Source: Anaerolineae bacterium (lineage in GTDB: Bacteria; Chloroflexota; Anaerolineae; JACIWR01). Taken from it: a DNA stretch of 5,260 nucleotides. Positions within the stretch are counted from its first letter, which is position 1. The number at the start of each line of letters is the position of its first letter. The stretch is from assembly GCA_021162125.1 (NCBI GenBank), contig JAGGZG010000155.1:1-5260 (forward strand). The letters run 5' to 3'. This document shows, piece by piece, positions 1 to 4,974 of the stretch. The position numbers and the translations under genes were made by a program. The notes beneath the pieces are model-generated. The model saw only the letters and a list, made by a program, of their open reading frames with translations, made no database searches and had not been told where the DNA came from.

Positions 1-246
1 GGCTATAGGCTGGCCCGCGACGCCGCGACGATCCATGTGGGGGACGTGGTGCGGGCGGTGGAAGGCCCCATCGCGGTGGTGCACTGTATCATTCCGGACA
101 GCGAGCCATCCTGTAATCGTGTGGATCGCTGCGTGGCCCATCTGCTGTGGAAGCGGCTCTCGGAGGCCATGACAGAGTTTTTAGATTCGGTCACACTCAA
201 GGAGTTGTGTGACCAGGCACGACAACTCACTCAAGAGGAGGAGTAG
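1..246 (+). CDS. Rrf2/IscR-family transcriptional regulator, C-terminal part (5' end outside window)
   Basis: An open frame enters from the left edge and ends at TAG 244-246, giving 81 residues. The start GYRLARDAATIHVGDVVRAV followed by EGPI is the wing of the winged helix and start of the dimerisation helix of Rrf2 proteins (family knowledge: a GGY-LA motif, then dVv-alEGp). Three cysteines follow at fragment residues 29, 38 and 44 (spacing C-x8-C-x5-C), just before the LLWKRLSEAM helix. In IscR/NsrR-type members such cysteines bind a [2Fe-2S] or [4Fe-4S] cluster, whereas CymR-type members lack them. The protein is therefore probably a DNA-binding sensor of Fe-S or cysteine status (inference). 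It sits 4 nt upstream of cysK, and its last Glu codons contain the cysK ribosome site, so it is probably co-transcribed with and controls the sulfur genes downstream. The helix-turn-helix itself is not in the window. Confidence 0.9.
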   Translation, partial: GYRLARDAATIHVGDVVRAVEGPIAVVHCIIPDSEPSCNRVDRCVAHLLWKRLSEAMTEFLDSVTLKELCDQARQLTQEEE

Positions 247-250
247 GACG

Positions 251-1174
251 ATGGCGAAGATCTACGAGGACATCACCAAAACCATTGGGAACACACCGCT
301 GGTGAGATTGAACCGGGTGACGCAGGGGCTGCAGGCCACAGTGCTGGCCAAGCTGGAGTCCTTCAACCCGCTGGGGAGCGTGAAGGACCGCATCGGGGTG
401 AGCATGGTCGAGGCTGCCGAAGAGGCTGGCCTCATCGGCCCCGACACGGTGCTCGTTGAGCCCACCAGCGGCAACACCGGCATCGCCCTGGCCTTCGTCG
501 CGGCAGCCAGAGGCTATCGTCTCATCCTGACCATGCCCGACACGATGAGTATCGAGCGACGCGCCCTGCTGCAGGCCTTTGGCGCCAAGCTGGTGTTGAC
601 CCCCGGCGCCGAGGGCATGAAAGGGGCAGTGGCCAAGGCCGAGGAATTGGTGCGCACCACCCCCAACGCTTTCATGCCCCAGCAGTTTAAGAACCCGGCC
701 AACCCTGAAATCCACCGCCGCACCACGGCCGAGGAAATTTGGAACGACACTGACGGCCAGGTGGACATCGTGGTGGTCGGGGTGGGCACCGGCGGCACCA
801 TCACCGGCGTAGCCGAGGCCATCAAGGCCCGCAAGCCGTCGTTCCGGGCCATCGCCGTGGAGCCGGCCGACTCGCCGGTACTGTCGGGCGGGCAGCCAGG
901 GCCACATAAAATCCAGGGCATCGGCGCCGGCTTTGTACCCCAGGTGTTGAACGTGGACGTGATAGACGAGATCGTCCAGGTCAGCAACGAGCAAGCCACC
1001 GACATGACCCGCCGTCTGGCCAAAGAAGAGGGCCTGCTGGTAGGCATCAGCTCCGGGGCAGCGGCTCACGCCGCAGTGGAGGTGGCCCGCCGGGCGGAGA
1101 ACGCGGGTAAACTCATCGTCGTCATTCTGCCCGATACAGGGGAGAGGTATCTGAGCACTCCCCTTTTCGGGTAA
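251..1174 (+). CDS. cysK: Cysteine synthase (O-acetylserine sulfhydrylase), CysK type
   Basis: This 307-residue protein is of normal length for the family. It makes cysteine from O-acetylserine and sulfide, or from another sulfur donor such as a protein thiocarboxylate in CysM-like relatives. It is a cytosolic fold-type II PLP enzyme. Visible motifs: NPLGSVKDR with PLP lysine K45; substrate loop TSGNTG at 72-77; QQFKNPANP near 144-152; phosphate-binding GTGGT at 179-183; GISSGAA at 265-271 with S268 near the pyridine nitrogen; LPDTGERYLST at 293-303. ATG 251 is chosen because a strong AGGAGGAG (236-243) lies 7 nt upstream, overlapping the end of the regulator gene, and because the homologous sequence begins at MAKIYEDI. 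A longer frame from 209 would add 14 unconserved residues. The gene lies in an operon with a sulfur carrier and an E1-like enzyme, as cysM does with cysO in Mycobacterium (family knowledge), so the actual sulfur donor could be a carrier rather than free sulfide. No damage is seen. Confidence 0.95.
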   Translation: MAKIYEDITKTIGNTPLVRLNRVTQGLQATVLAKLESFNPLGSVKDRIGVSMVEAAEEAGLIGPDTVLVEPTSGNTGIALAFVAAARGYRLILTMPDTMSIERRALLQAFGAKLVLTPGAEGMKGAVAKAEELVRTTPNAFMPQQFKNPANPEIHRRTTAEEIWNDTDGQVDIVVVGVGTGGTITGVAEAIKARKPSFRAIAVEPADSPVLSGGQPGPHKIQGIGAGFVPQVLNVDVIDEIVQVSNEQATDMTRRLAKEEGLLVGISSGAAAHAAVEVARRAENAGKLIVVILPDTGERYLSTPLFG

Positions 1175-1186
1175 TCTCCCCCAATT

Positions 1187-1220
1187 GCGTTGAACCAATG
1201 TAGGCTCGTTGTTTCAACGC
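1187..1220. repeat. Inverted repeat / hairpin just downstream of cysK
   Basis: GCGTTGAA (1187-1194) is perfectly complementary to TTCAACGC (1213-1220). After one mismatch the inner bases CAA/TTG can extend the stem, leaving a loop of about 8 to 10 nt. It begins 12 nt after the cysK stop. No T-run follows, so it is not a convincing intrinsic terminator. It could act as an mRNA-stabilising 3' stem or be the left edge of the adjoining repeat element, whose first bases it shares. Confidence 0.5.
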
Positions 1221-1280
1221 GGAGACCGCCGAGAACGCTGAGGAAACCTATAAATCTCTGCGAACTTTGCGTGCTCTGCG
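1218..1280. repeat. Imperfect palindromic element made of 9-nt units (CGCNGAGAN)
   Basis: The left arm (1218-1244) is three tandem 9-nt units: CGCGGAGAC, CGCCGAGAA and CGCTGAGGA. The right arm (1256-1280) carries the same motif in reverse complement (CTCTGCGAA, CTTTGCGTG, CTCTGCG). Aligned by hand over 25 positions, 19 pair (two as G-U), with a 13-nt loop at 1243-1255. I recall similar CGCAGAG-type repeats scattered between genes in many environmental bacterial genomes, but I cannot name a described family. A related single-arm copy lies at 2756-2782 in the same operon. Confidence 0.7.
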
Positions 1281-1314
1281 ATGAAAAAGAATCGGCAACA
1301 CAAAAGAGGGAGAC

Positions 1315-1337
1315 CACCCCTTTTCGAAACGGGGGTG
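1315..1337. other. GC-rich hairpin upstream of the sulfur-carrier gene
   Basis: CACCCC (1315-1320) pairs with GGGGTG (1332-1337), with a possible further T-G pair, enclosing an AT-rich loop that contains TTTCGAAA. It ends 47 nt before the ATG at 1385. There is no T-run, so it is probably not a terminator on the plus strand. It may be a leader or processing structure; the function is unknown. Confidence 0.3.
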
Positions 1338-1372
1338 AAGAAGAAAAGCTACTGATCGAAGACTAAATGTGA

Positions 1373-1381
1373 GGGGAGGAG
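1373..1381 (+). promoter_or_regulatory. Ribosome binding site fixing the carrier start at 1385
   Basis: GGGGAGGAG lies 3 nt before ATG 1385 (GGGGAGG 5 nt before). It is the strongest Shine-Dalgarno sequence in this spacer. It shows that translation is set up in the frame of 1385, not in the frame of the TTG at 1401 that leads directly into the rest of the carrier protein. This placement is what exposes the frameshift. Confidence 0.75.
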
Positions 1382-1384
1382 ATC

Positions 1385-1664
1385 ATGGTTAGAGTGACCG
1401 TTGAGCTGGTTGGCACCGCCAGGCTTTCGACCGGGAAACAAGGAAGTGAGCCTGGTCATAGAGGAAGACGCCCTTTGGCGGGATGTAGTCGCTGCCCTGG
1501 CTCAAAAGGTGCCCGTGTTAGTGGGCCAGGCTATAACGGAGGATAAGTGCTCTCTCATCAGCCCTCACCAATTCTACTCCGGTGGCCGTTTCATAACGAA
1601 CCTGGATGAAAAGGCACAGCTAAAGGATGGCGATCGGATTGCATTGTTAGAGGGGGCTTGTTGA
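1385..1664 (+). pseudogene. MoaD/ThiS-type sulfur carrier (ubiquitin-like), +1 frameshift near base 1439
   Basis: From ATG 1385 the frame reads MVRVTVELVGTARLSTGK, the first beta hairpin of a MoaD/ThiS beta-grasp protein, and then goes out of register. Skipping one base (C1439, in GGGAAACAAGG) joins it to KEVSLVIEEDALWRDVVAAL and on to LKDGDRIALLEGAC, giving 92 residues, the normal size. Such carriers are adenylated at a C-terminal Gly-Gly by the E1-like enzyme next door and carry sulfur as thiocarboxylate to cysteine, molybdopterin, thiazole or tRNA pathways. Two oddities: the frameshift, and the end. Aligned with the usual LFxxxAGG ending, the stop falls exactly where the two glycines should be. 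An unshifted read from TTG 1401 would replace the first strand with unrelated residues. It could be a pseudogene, a recoded gene or a sequence error. Its position 10 nt before the E1 gene strongly supports the family assignment. Confidence 0.75.
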
Positions 1665-1674
1665 AAGGGGACGG

Positions 1675-2700
1675 ATGAGCGAGCTGGAGCGATACTCACG
1701 GCAGATTCTCCTATCCGAGATAGGGAGGGAGGGACAGGAGAAGCTCCTCTCTTCGGCGGTGGCTATCATCGGCTGTGGGGCCCTGGGGACAGTCATCGCT
1801 AACAGCCTGGTGAGGGCCGGGGTAGGGAGGGTCAGAATCGTTGACCGGGATTACATTGAGCCCAACAACCTGCAACGACAGGTCCTCTTCGACGAGGAGG
1901 ACATCGCCAAAGGGCTGCCCAAGGCTATCGCTGCCGCCGAGAAACTGCGCAAGGTTAACTCCCAGGTCGAACTGGAGCCCATCGTGGCCGACGTCAACCC
2001 GGATAACATCGAGCGCATAATCGGCGACGTGGACCTGGTCATGGATGGCACGGATAACTTCGAAACCCGCTTTCTGATAAACGATGCCTGCGTCAAGCAC
2101 GACATCCCCTGGGTCTACGGGGCAGTGATCGCCACCTACGGAATGACCATGACCATTCTTCCCCACCGTACCCCCTGCTTCCGCTGTTTCCTGGCCGAGA
2201 TGCCAGTGCCCGGCAGCACGCCCACTTGCGACATGGTGGGTGTGCTGAGCCCGGCGGTGAACGTCATCGCCTCACTGGAGGTGACTGAGGGCCTCAAGAT
2301 TCTGATGGACAAAGAAGAGGAACTCTACGGCCGGCTGCTATACGTGGACGTCTGGACTGGCAACCTGGAGCAACTGGAACTGGGAAAGGGAGATGATCCC
2401 TGCCCAACCTGCGACCTGGGCCAGTTCGAATTCCTGGAGGCCAGGGCAGGTTCCTACCTGACCACCCTCTGCGGCCGGGAGGCAGTGCAGATCAACGTGC
2501 GTGGGGAGGTCAAGGTCTCTTTCCCTGACCTGGCAAAGCGGCTCAACTCAGTGGGCCAGGTATCCTTCAACGACTACATGCTGCGCTTCCGGGTGGATTC
2601 CTACGAACTGACCGTCTTCCCCGATGGGCGTACCATCGTCAAAGGCACTACCGACGAAGCCCTGGCGCGCTCGCTGTACGCCAGGTACGTTGGCTTGTAG
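1675..2700 (+). CDS. ThiF/MoeB/HesA-family E1-like adenylyltransferase
   Basis: A 341-residue cytosolic enzyme predicted to adenylate the C-terminus of a ubiquitin-like sulfur carrier. Visible: the N-terminal signature ERYSRQILLSEIG (5-17); nucleotide loop GCGALG (33-38); D57 and the NNLQRQ segment (64-69) at the ATP site; K83; the DGTDNFETR motif (124-132); two CxxC zinc pairs, C168/C171 and C243/C246; and C185 in TPTC, at the position of the ThiF catalytic cysteine. Residues of about 250-341 form a C-terminal domain (CGREAVQI...LTVFPDGRTIVKGTTDEA...LYARYVG) seen in a subset of ThiF-like proteins in place of a rhodanese domain (from memory). AAAGGGG lies 4 nt before the ATG. The partner is presumably the carrier gene 10 nt upstream. 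The overall fold does not separate ThiF, MoeB and HesA functions, so no symbol is given. No damage is seen. Confidence 0.93.
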   Translation: MSELERYSRQILLSEIGREGQEKLLSSAVAIIGCGALGTVIANSLVRAGVGRVRIVDRDYIEPNNLQRQVLFDEEDIAKGLPKAIAAAEKLRKVNSQVELEPIVADVNPDNIERIIGDVDLVMDGTDNFETRFLINDACVKHDIPWVYGAVIATYGMTMTILPHRTPCFRCFLAEMPVPGSTPTCDMVGVLSPAVNVIASLEVTEGLKILMDKEEELYGRLLYVDVWTGNLEQLELGKGDDPCPTCDLGQFEFLEARAGSYLTTLCGREAVQINVRGEVKVSFPDLAKRLNSVGQVSFNDYMLRFRVDSYELTVFPDGRTIVKGTTDEALARSLYARYVGL

Positions 2701-2721
2701 GGACATCGGCGCGCGTAAGCT

Positions 2722-2753
2722 AGAGGTGTCCGTTCAGGCCACCTCTCTTTCTT
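2722..2753 (+). terminator. Possible intrinsic terminator after the E1-like gene
   Basis: AGAGGTG (2722-2728) and CACCTCT (2740-2746) form a perfect 7-bp stem with an 11-nt loop that allows two more C-G pairs, followed by CTTTCTT. The T-tract is interrupted, so termination would be weak or partial. It would separate desulfurase expression from that of the upstream genes. Confidence 0.45.
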
Positions 2754-2755
2754 AC

Positions 2756-2782
2756 CGCCGAGGGCACTGAGAACGCAGAGAC
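2756..2782. repeat. Second copy of the 9-nt-unit repeat, directly before the desulfurase start
   Basis: Three tandem units, CGCCGAGGG, CACTGAGAA and CGCAGAGAC, match the left arm of the 1218-1280 element. No reverse-complement arm follows. The copy ends 7 nt before ATG 2790, so the repeat makes up almost the whole sequence before that start codon. Confidence 0.65.
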
Positions 2783-2789
2783 GAGAAAG

Positions 2790-4115
2790 ATGAGCCACAC
2801 ATCGTCTGGACGTGAGAAATCGGAAGTGAAAGGAACCGCGATAGACGTACAAGGGATACGAGCTGACTTTCCCATTCTGCAGCGGAAGATCGGGGACAAA
2901 CCCTTGATCTACTTCGACAACGCCGCTACCACGCAGAAGCCGCAACAGGTGCTGCGTACCATCCAGGAGTTCTACTGCACCTATAACGCCAACATTCACC
3001 GCTCGCCCCACATCCTGGGGCAAGAGGCCACGGAACTGTACGAGCAAGCTCACAAGAATGTAGCCAGCTTCATCGGCGCCGACGATGGTCGAGAGATCAT
3101 CTTCGTCCGCAACAGCACCGAGGGCATCAACCTCGTGGCCTATTCGTTGTTGTTCAGCGGAAGTGAGCGGCTGCGCCTGCACCGTGGCGACGAAGTGGTG
3201 CTCACTGTGATGGAACACCACTCTAATCTGGTGCCCTGGCAGATGATGCGCGAGCAGGCCGGCGTGACTCTCAAGATCGTCGGCATCCACGATGATGGGA
3301 CCCTGGACCTGGAGCAATTGAGGGAAGCGATCACCGAACGGACCAGGTTGGTCTGCTGTGCTCACGTCTCCAACGTGCTGGGCACCATCAATCCGGTGCG
3401 GGAGATCGGCCGCCTCGCCCACCAGGCCGGGGCGCTGTTCCTGGTGGATGGTGCGCAGTCGGTGCCGCACATGCCCGTGAACGTGAAGGAGATCGGCTGC
3501 GATTTCCTGGCCTTCTCCGGGCACAAGATGTTGGCTTCCATGGGCATTGGAGTCCTGTACGGGAAAAGAGAGCTTCTGGAGGAAATGACGCCCTTCCTGT
3601 ACGGCGGGGGCATGATCGCCGACGTGAGCCTGGAGAGAGCAACGTGGAACAAACTGCCCTGGAAATTCGAGGCGGGGACCCCCAACGTCTGTGGCGGGAT
3701 TGCCCTGGGCGGGGCCACGGACCTGCGCACCGGCCAGCATCTGGAGGGAGCCGTAGATTACCTGGAGCGGATCGGGATGGCACAGGTGCAGGCACACGAG
3801 AGGACGCTGACCGCATACGCGCTGGAGGGGCTACGGGCCATTGAGGGGGTGCGGGTGTACGGGCCACTCGATCTCGAGAAGCGGGGCGGGACCATCACCT
3901 TCAACGTTGCGGGGAGCGACGCACACTTGGTGGCTCAACTCCTCAACGACGAAGGGATCGCCGTGCGATCCGGTGGGCATTGCGCCTATCCGCTGGCTGG
4001 CCGTCTGAACGTGGAGAGCACAGTGCGAGCCAGTTTCTACATCTACAACACCAGGGATGAGGTGAACCGTTTCCTCGGCGCTTTGGAGGACATCGTGCGG
4101 CACAAACTTTTGTAG
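2790..4115 (+). CDS. sufS: Cysteine desulfurase, SufS (class II) type
   Basis: This PLP enzyme takes sulfur from cysteine, giving alanine and an enzyme persulfide for Fe-S assembly or sulfur carriers. The 441 residues include a 17-residue N-terminal tail absent from typical members (about 400-410 residues). The family start resembles the IDVQGIRADFPIL segment at residues 18-30. Motifs: YFDNAATTQKP (41-51); NIHRSPH (68-74); RNSTEGINLVA (107-117); EHHSN with cofactor-stacking H144; D220 and Q223 in DGAQS; PLP lysine K246 in SGHKM; FEAGTPN near 292-298; catalytic C398 in RSGGHCAYPL; and the RASFYIYNT carboxylate-binding segment, whose arginine is R413. RxGxHC with an adjoining short lobe is SufS-like rather than IscS-like. 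No suf scaffold genes are present in the window. Its neighbours instead suggest delivery to a protein thiocarboxylate and/or tRNA thiolation (inference). ATG 2790 has only a weak upstream GAGAAAG, so the start is uncertain. Confidence 0.93.
   Translation: MSHTSSGREKSEVKGTAIDVQGIRADFPILQRKIGDKPLIYFDNAATTQKPQQVLRTIQEFYCTYNANIHRSPHILGQEATELYEQAHKNVASFIGADDGREIIFVRNSTEGINLVAYSLLFSGSERLRLHRGDEVVLTVMEHHSNLVPWQMMREQAGVTLKIVGIHDDGTLDLEQLREAITERTRLVCCAHVSNVLGTINPVREIGRLAHQAGALFLVDGAQSVPHMPVNVKEIGCDFLAFSGHKMLASMGIGVLYGKRELLEEMTPFLYGGGMIADVSLERATWNKLPWKFEAGTPNVCGGIALGGATDLRTGQHLEGAVDYLERIGMAQVQAHERTLTAYALEGLRAIEGVRVYGPLDLEKRGGTITFNVAGSDAHLVAQLLNDEGIAVRSGGHCAYPLAGRLNVESTVRASFYIYNTRDEVNRFLGALEDIVRHKLL
2829..2843 (+). 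promoter_or_regulatory. Shine-Dalgarno-like site followed by ATA at the family's usual start position
   Basis: AAAGGAA (2829-2835) is followed after 5 nt by ATA (2841-2843), which encodes the residue where SufS proteins normally begin (x-DVQ-IRADFPIL). The spacing is ideal for initiation but the codon is not ATG, GTG or TTG. Either a former ATG has mutated and ATG 2790 upstream is now used, or ATA is used as a rare start codon, or the base is an error. Confidence 0.45.
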
Positions 4116-4157
4116 AGAGCAAAAGGAACGGGTGTGTTTCATCTCGGTTGAAGTCAC

Positions 4158-4182
4158 ATTTGCTCTGAGCAGATTGGCAAAT
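4158..4182. other. Small inverted repeats in the 4116-4264 spacer
   Basis: ATTTGC (4158-4163) pairs with GCAAAT (4177-4182), and nested within is TGCTC-T-GAGCA (4161-4171). The two stems overlap and exclude each other. No T-run follows and no clear promoter is visible in this spacer. It might be a regulator-binding palindrome or chance; the evidence is weak. Confidence 0.25.
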
Positions 4183-4354
4183 CCGCGTTGCCGGCGGACT
4201 GGACGGGGATCTGACTACCCCCTTTGAGCAGACTCTGGAGCACATCTCAAGCAAGAGGGACGAAATGACAATGACACACCGAGATCGCCGTCATCCTGCT
4301 GAACGTGGACAGGCGACACCTGAGCACACCGTTGCTCGCGTTCAAAACGAAGGT

Positions 4355-4885
4355 ATGAAACCCAAAGCAATCGCCCTGCTCTCCGGCGGCCTGGACTCCA
4401 CCCTGGCGGTGAAGCTGATTCTCGATCAGGGGATTGAGGTGGAGGCGTTGAACTTCGTCACCCCTTTTTGCACCTGTAATCGCCAGGGGAGATGCGAAGC
4501 CAAACACGTCGCCGAGGAGTTTGGCATACCCTCGGACTTCGATCTGAACGACGTCAACCTGCTGAAGGTAGGCCGCCACTTCCGGCTCTCACCCAGGGCC
4601 AAGGCGGTGGTGGGGCGAAACGAAAGGGAGAATCAGCACCTGCTGGTCCTGGCCCGGCAGGGTGATTCCCTCTTCGAGATCAAAGGCTGTGGAAGTCCGG
4701 TCACGCTCCTGCGGGGTGAAGCGGGTCAGGAAGAGATCCATCTCGCTGCCGCCATCACGGCTCGCTACAGCGATGCGGATAGCGATGAGGTACAGGTACA
4801 CTATGGGACGGACTACGCTGCTCTGAGCGAGGCGAGCCTGCTCTCGCCTCTGGGCGAGGATGAACTGACCAGATTGCGAATCTAA
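4355..4885 (+). CDS. PP-loop tRNA-thiolase-like protein with NFACT-R-like C-terminus, internally deleted
   Basis: The 176 residues begin MKPKAIALLSGGLDSTLAVK: the SGGLDST PP-loop (10-16) binds ATP in enzymes that adenylate tRNA or sulfur acceptors. C39, C41 and C47 follow. After EEFGIP (54-59) the protein jumps to DFDLNDVNLLKVGRHFRL and GRNERENQHLL (87-97), ending in a GDSLFEI...LLRG segment like the RNA-binding NFACT-R domain. As I recall, full-length relatives have roughly 150 more residues between these points, including a CxxC catalytic region (NPCIDC-like). An in-frame deletion at about base 4532 is inferred. The remnant could bind RNA but probably cannot thiolate it. The start at 4355 matches the family, though GAAGG lies only 1 nt upstream. 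ATG 4265, with AGAGGGA 4 nt before it, would add 30 residues of no recognisable family. Downstream of the desulfurase, a tRNA sulfur-transfer role would have been natural. Confidence 0.75.
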   Translation: MKPKAIALLSGGLDSTLAVKLILDQGIEVEALNFVTPFCTCNRQGRCEAKHVAEEFGIPSDFDLNDVNLLKVGRHFRLSPRAKAVVGRNERENQHLLVLARQGDSLFEIKGCGSPVTLLRGEAGQEEIHLAAAITARYSDADSDEVQVHYGTDYAALSEASLLSPLGEDELTRLRI

Positions 4886-4939
4886 TACCCCGTCGAGCCT
4901 AATTGACGTATCGCTGCGCTCTCCCGGAAGCGACGATGT

Positions 4940-4968
4940 TTGCCAGATTTTACGATTGATGCTATAAT
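4940..4968 (+). promoter_or_regulatory. Sigma-70-type promoter for the T-box transcript
   Basis: TTGCCA (4940-4945), a 17-nt spacer and a perfect TATAAT (4963-4968). Transcription would start near 4975, a few bases before the first conserved T-box bases. It is the best promoter match in the window and marks the start of a new transcription unit. Confidence 0.85.
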
Positions 4969-4974
4969 CTACCC

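Noticed and set aside
227..1198. Long minus-strand open frame opposite cysK
   Set aside because: It is the antisense shadow of a well-conserved PLP enzyme in GC-rich DNA. Its translation has no recognisable motif and no ribosome site.
1249..1254. TATAAA as a -10 element for the carrier gene
   Set aside because: No -35-like sequence lies at suitable spacing (CCGCCG occupies that place), and the motif is the loop of the palindromic repeat.
1401..1664. TTG-started small protein as the true carrier start
   Set aside because: It has no ribosome site at proper spacing and would lose the first beta strand, whereas ATG 1385 has a strong site and the correct N-terminus in another frame.
2601..3797. 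398-codon minus-strand open frame opposite sufS
   Set aside because: It overlaps an intact desulfurase with all catalytic residues, and the predicted protein shows no family features.
4886..4939. Terminator after the PP-loop gene
   Set aside because: Only short 5-6 bp stems (for example TCGCT/AGCGA) are present, and no T-run follows.
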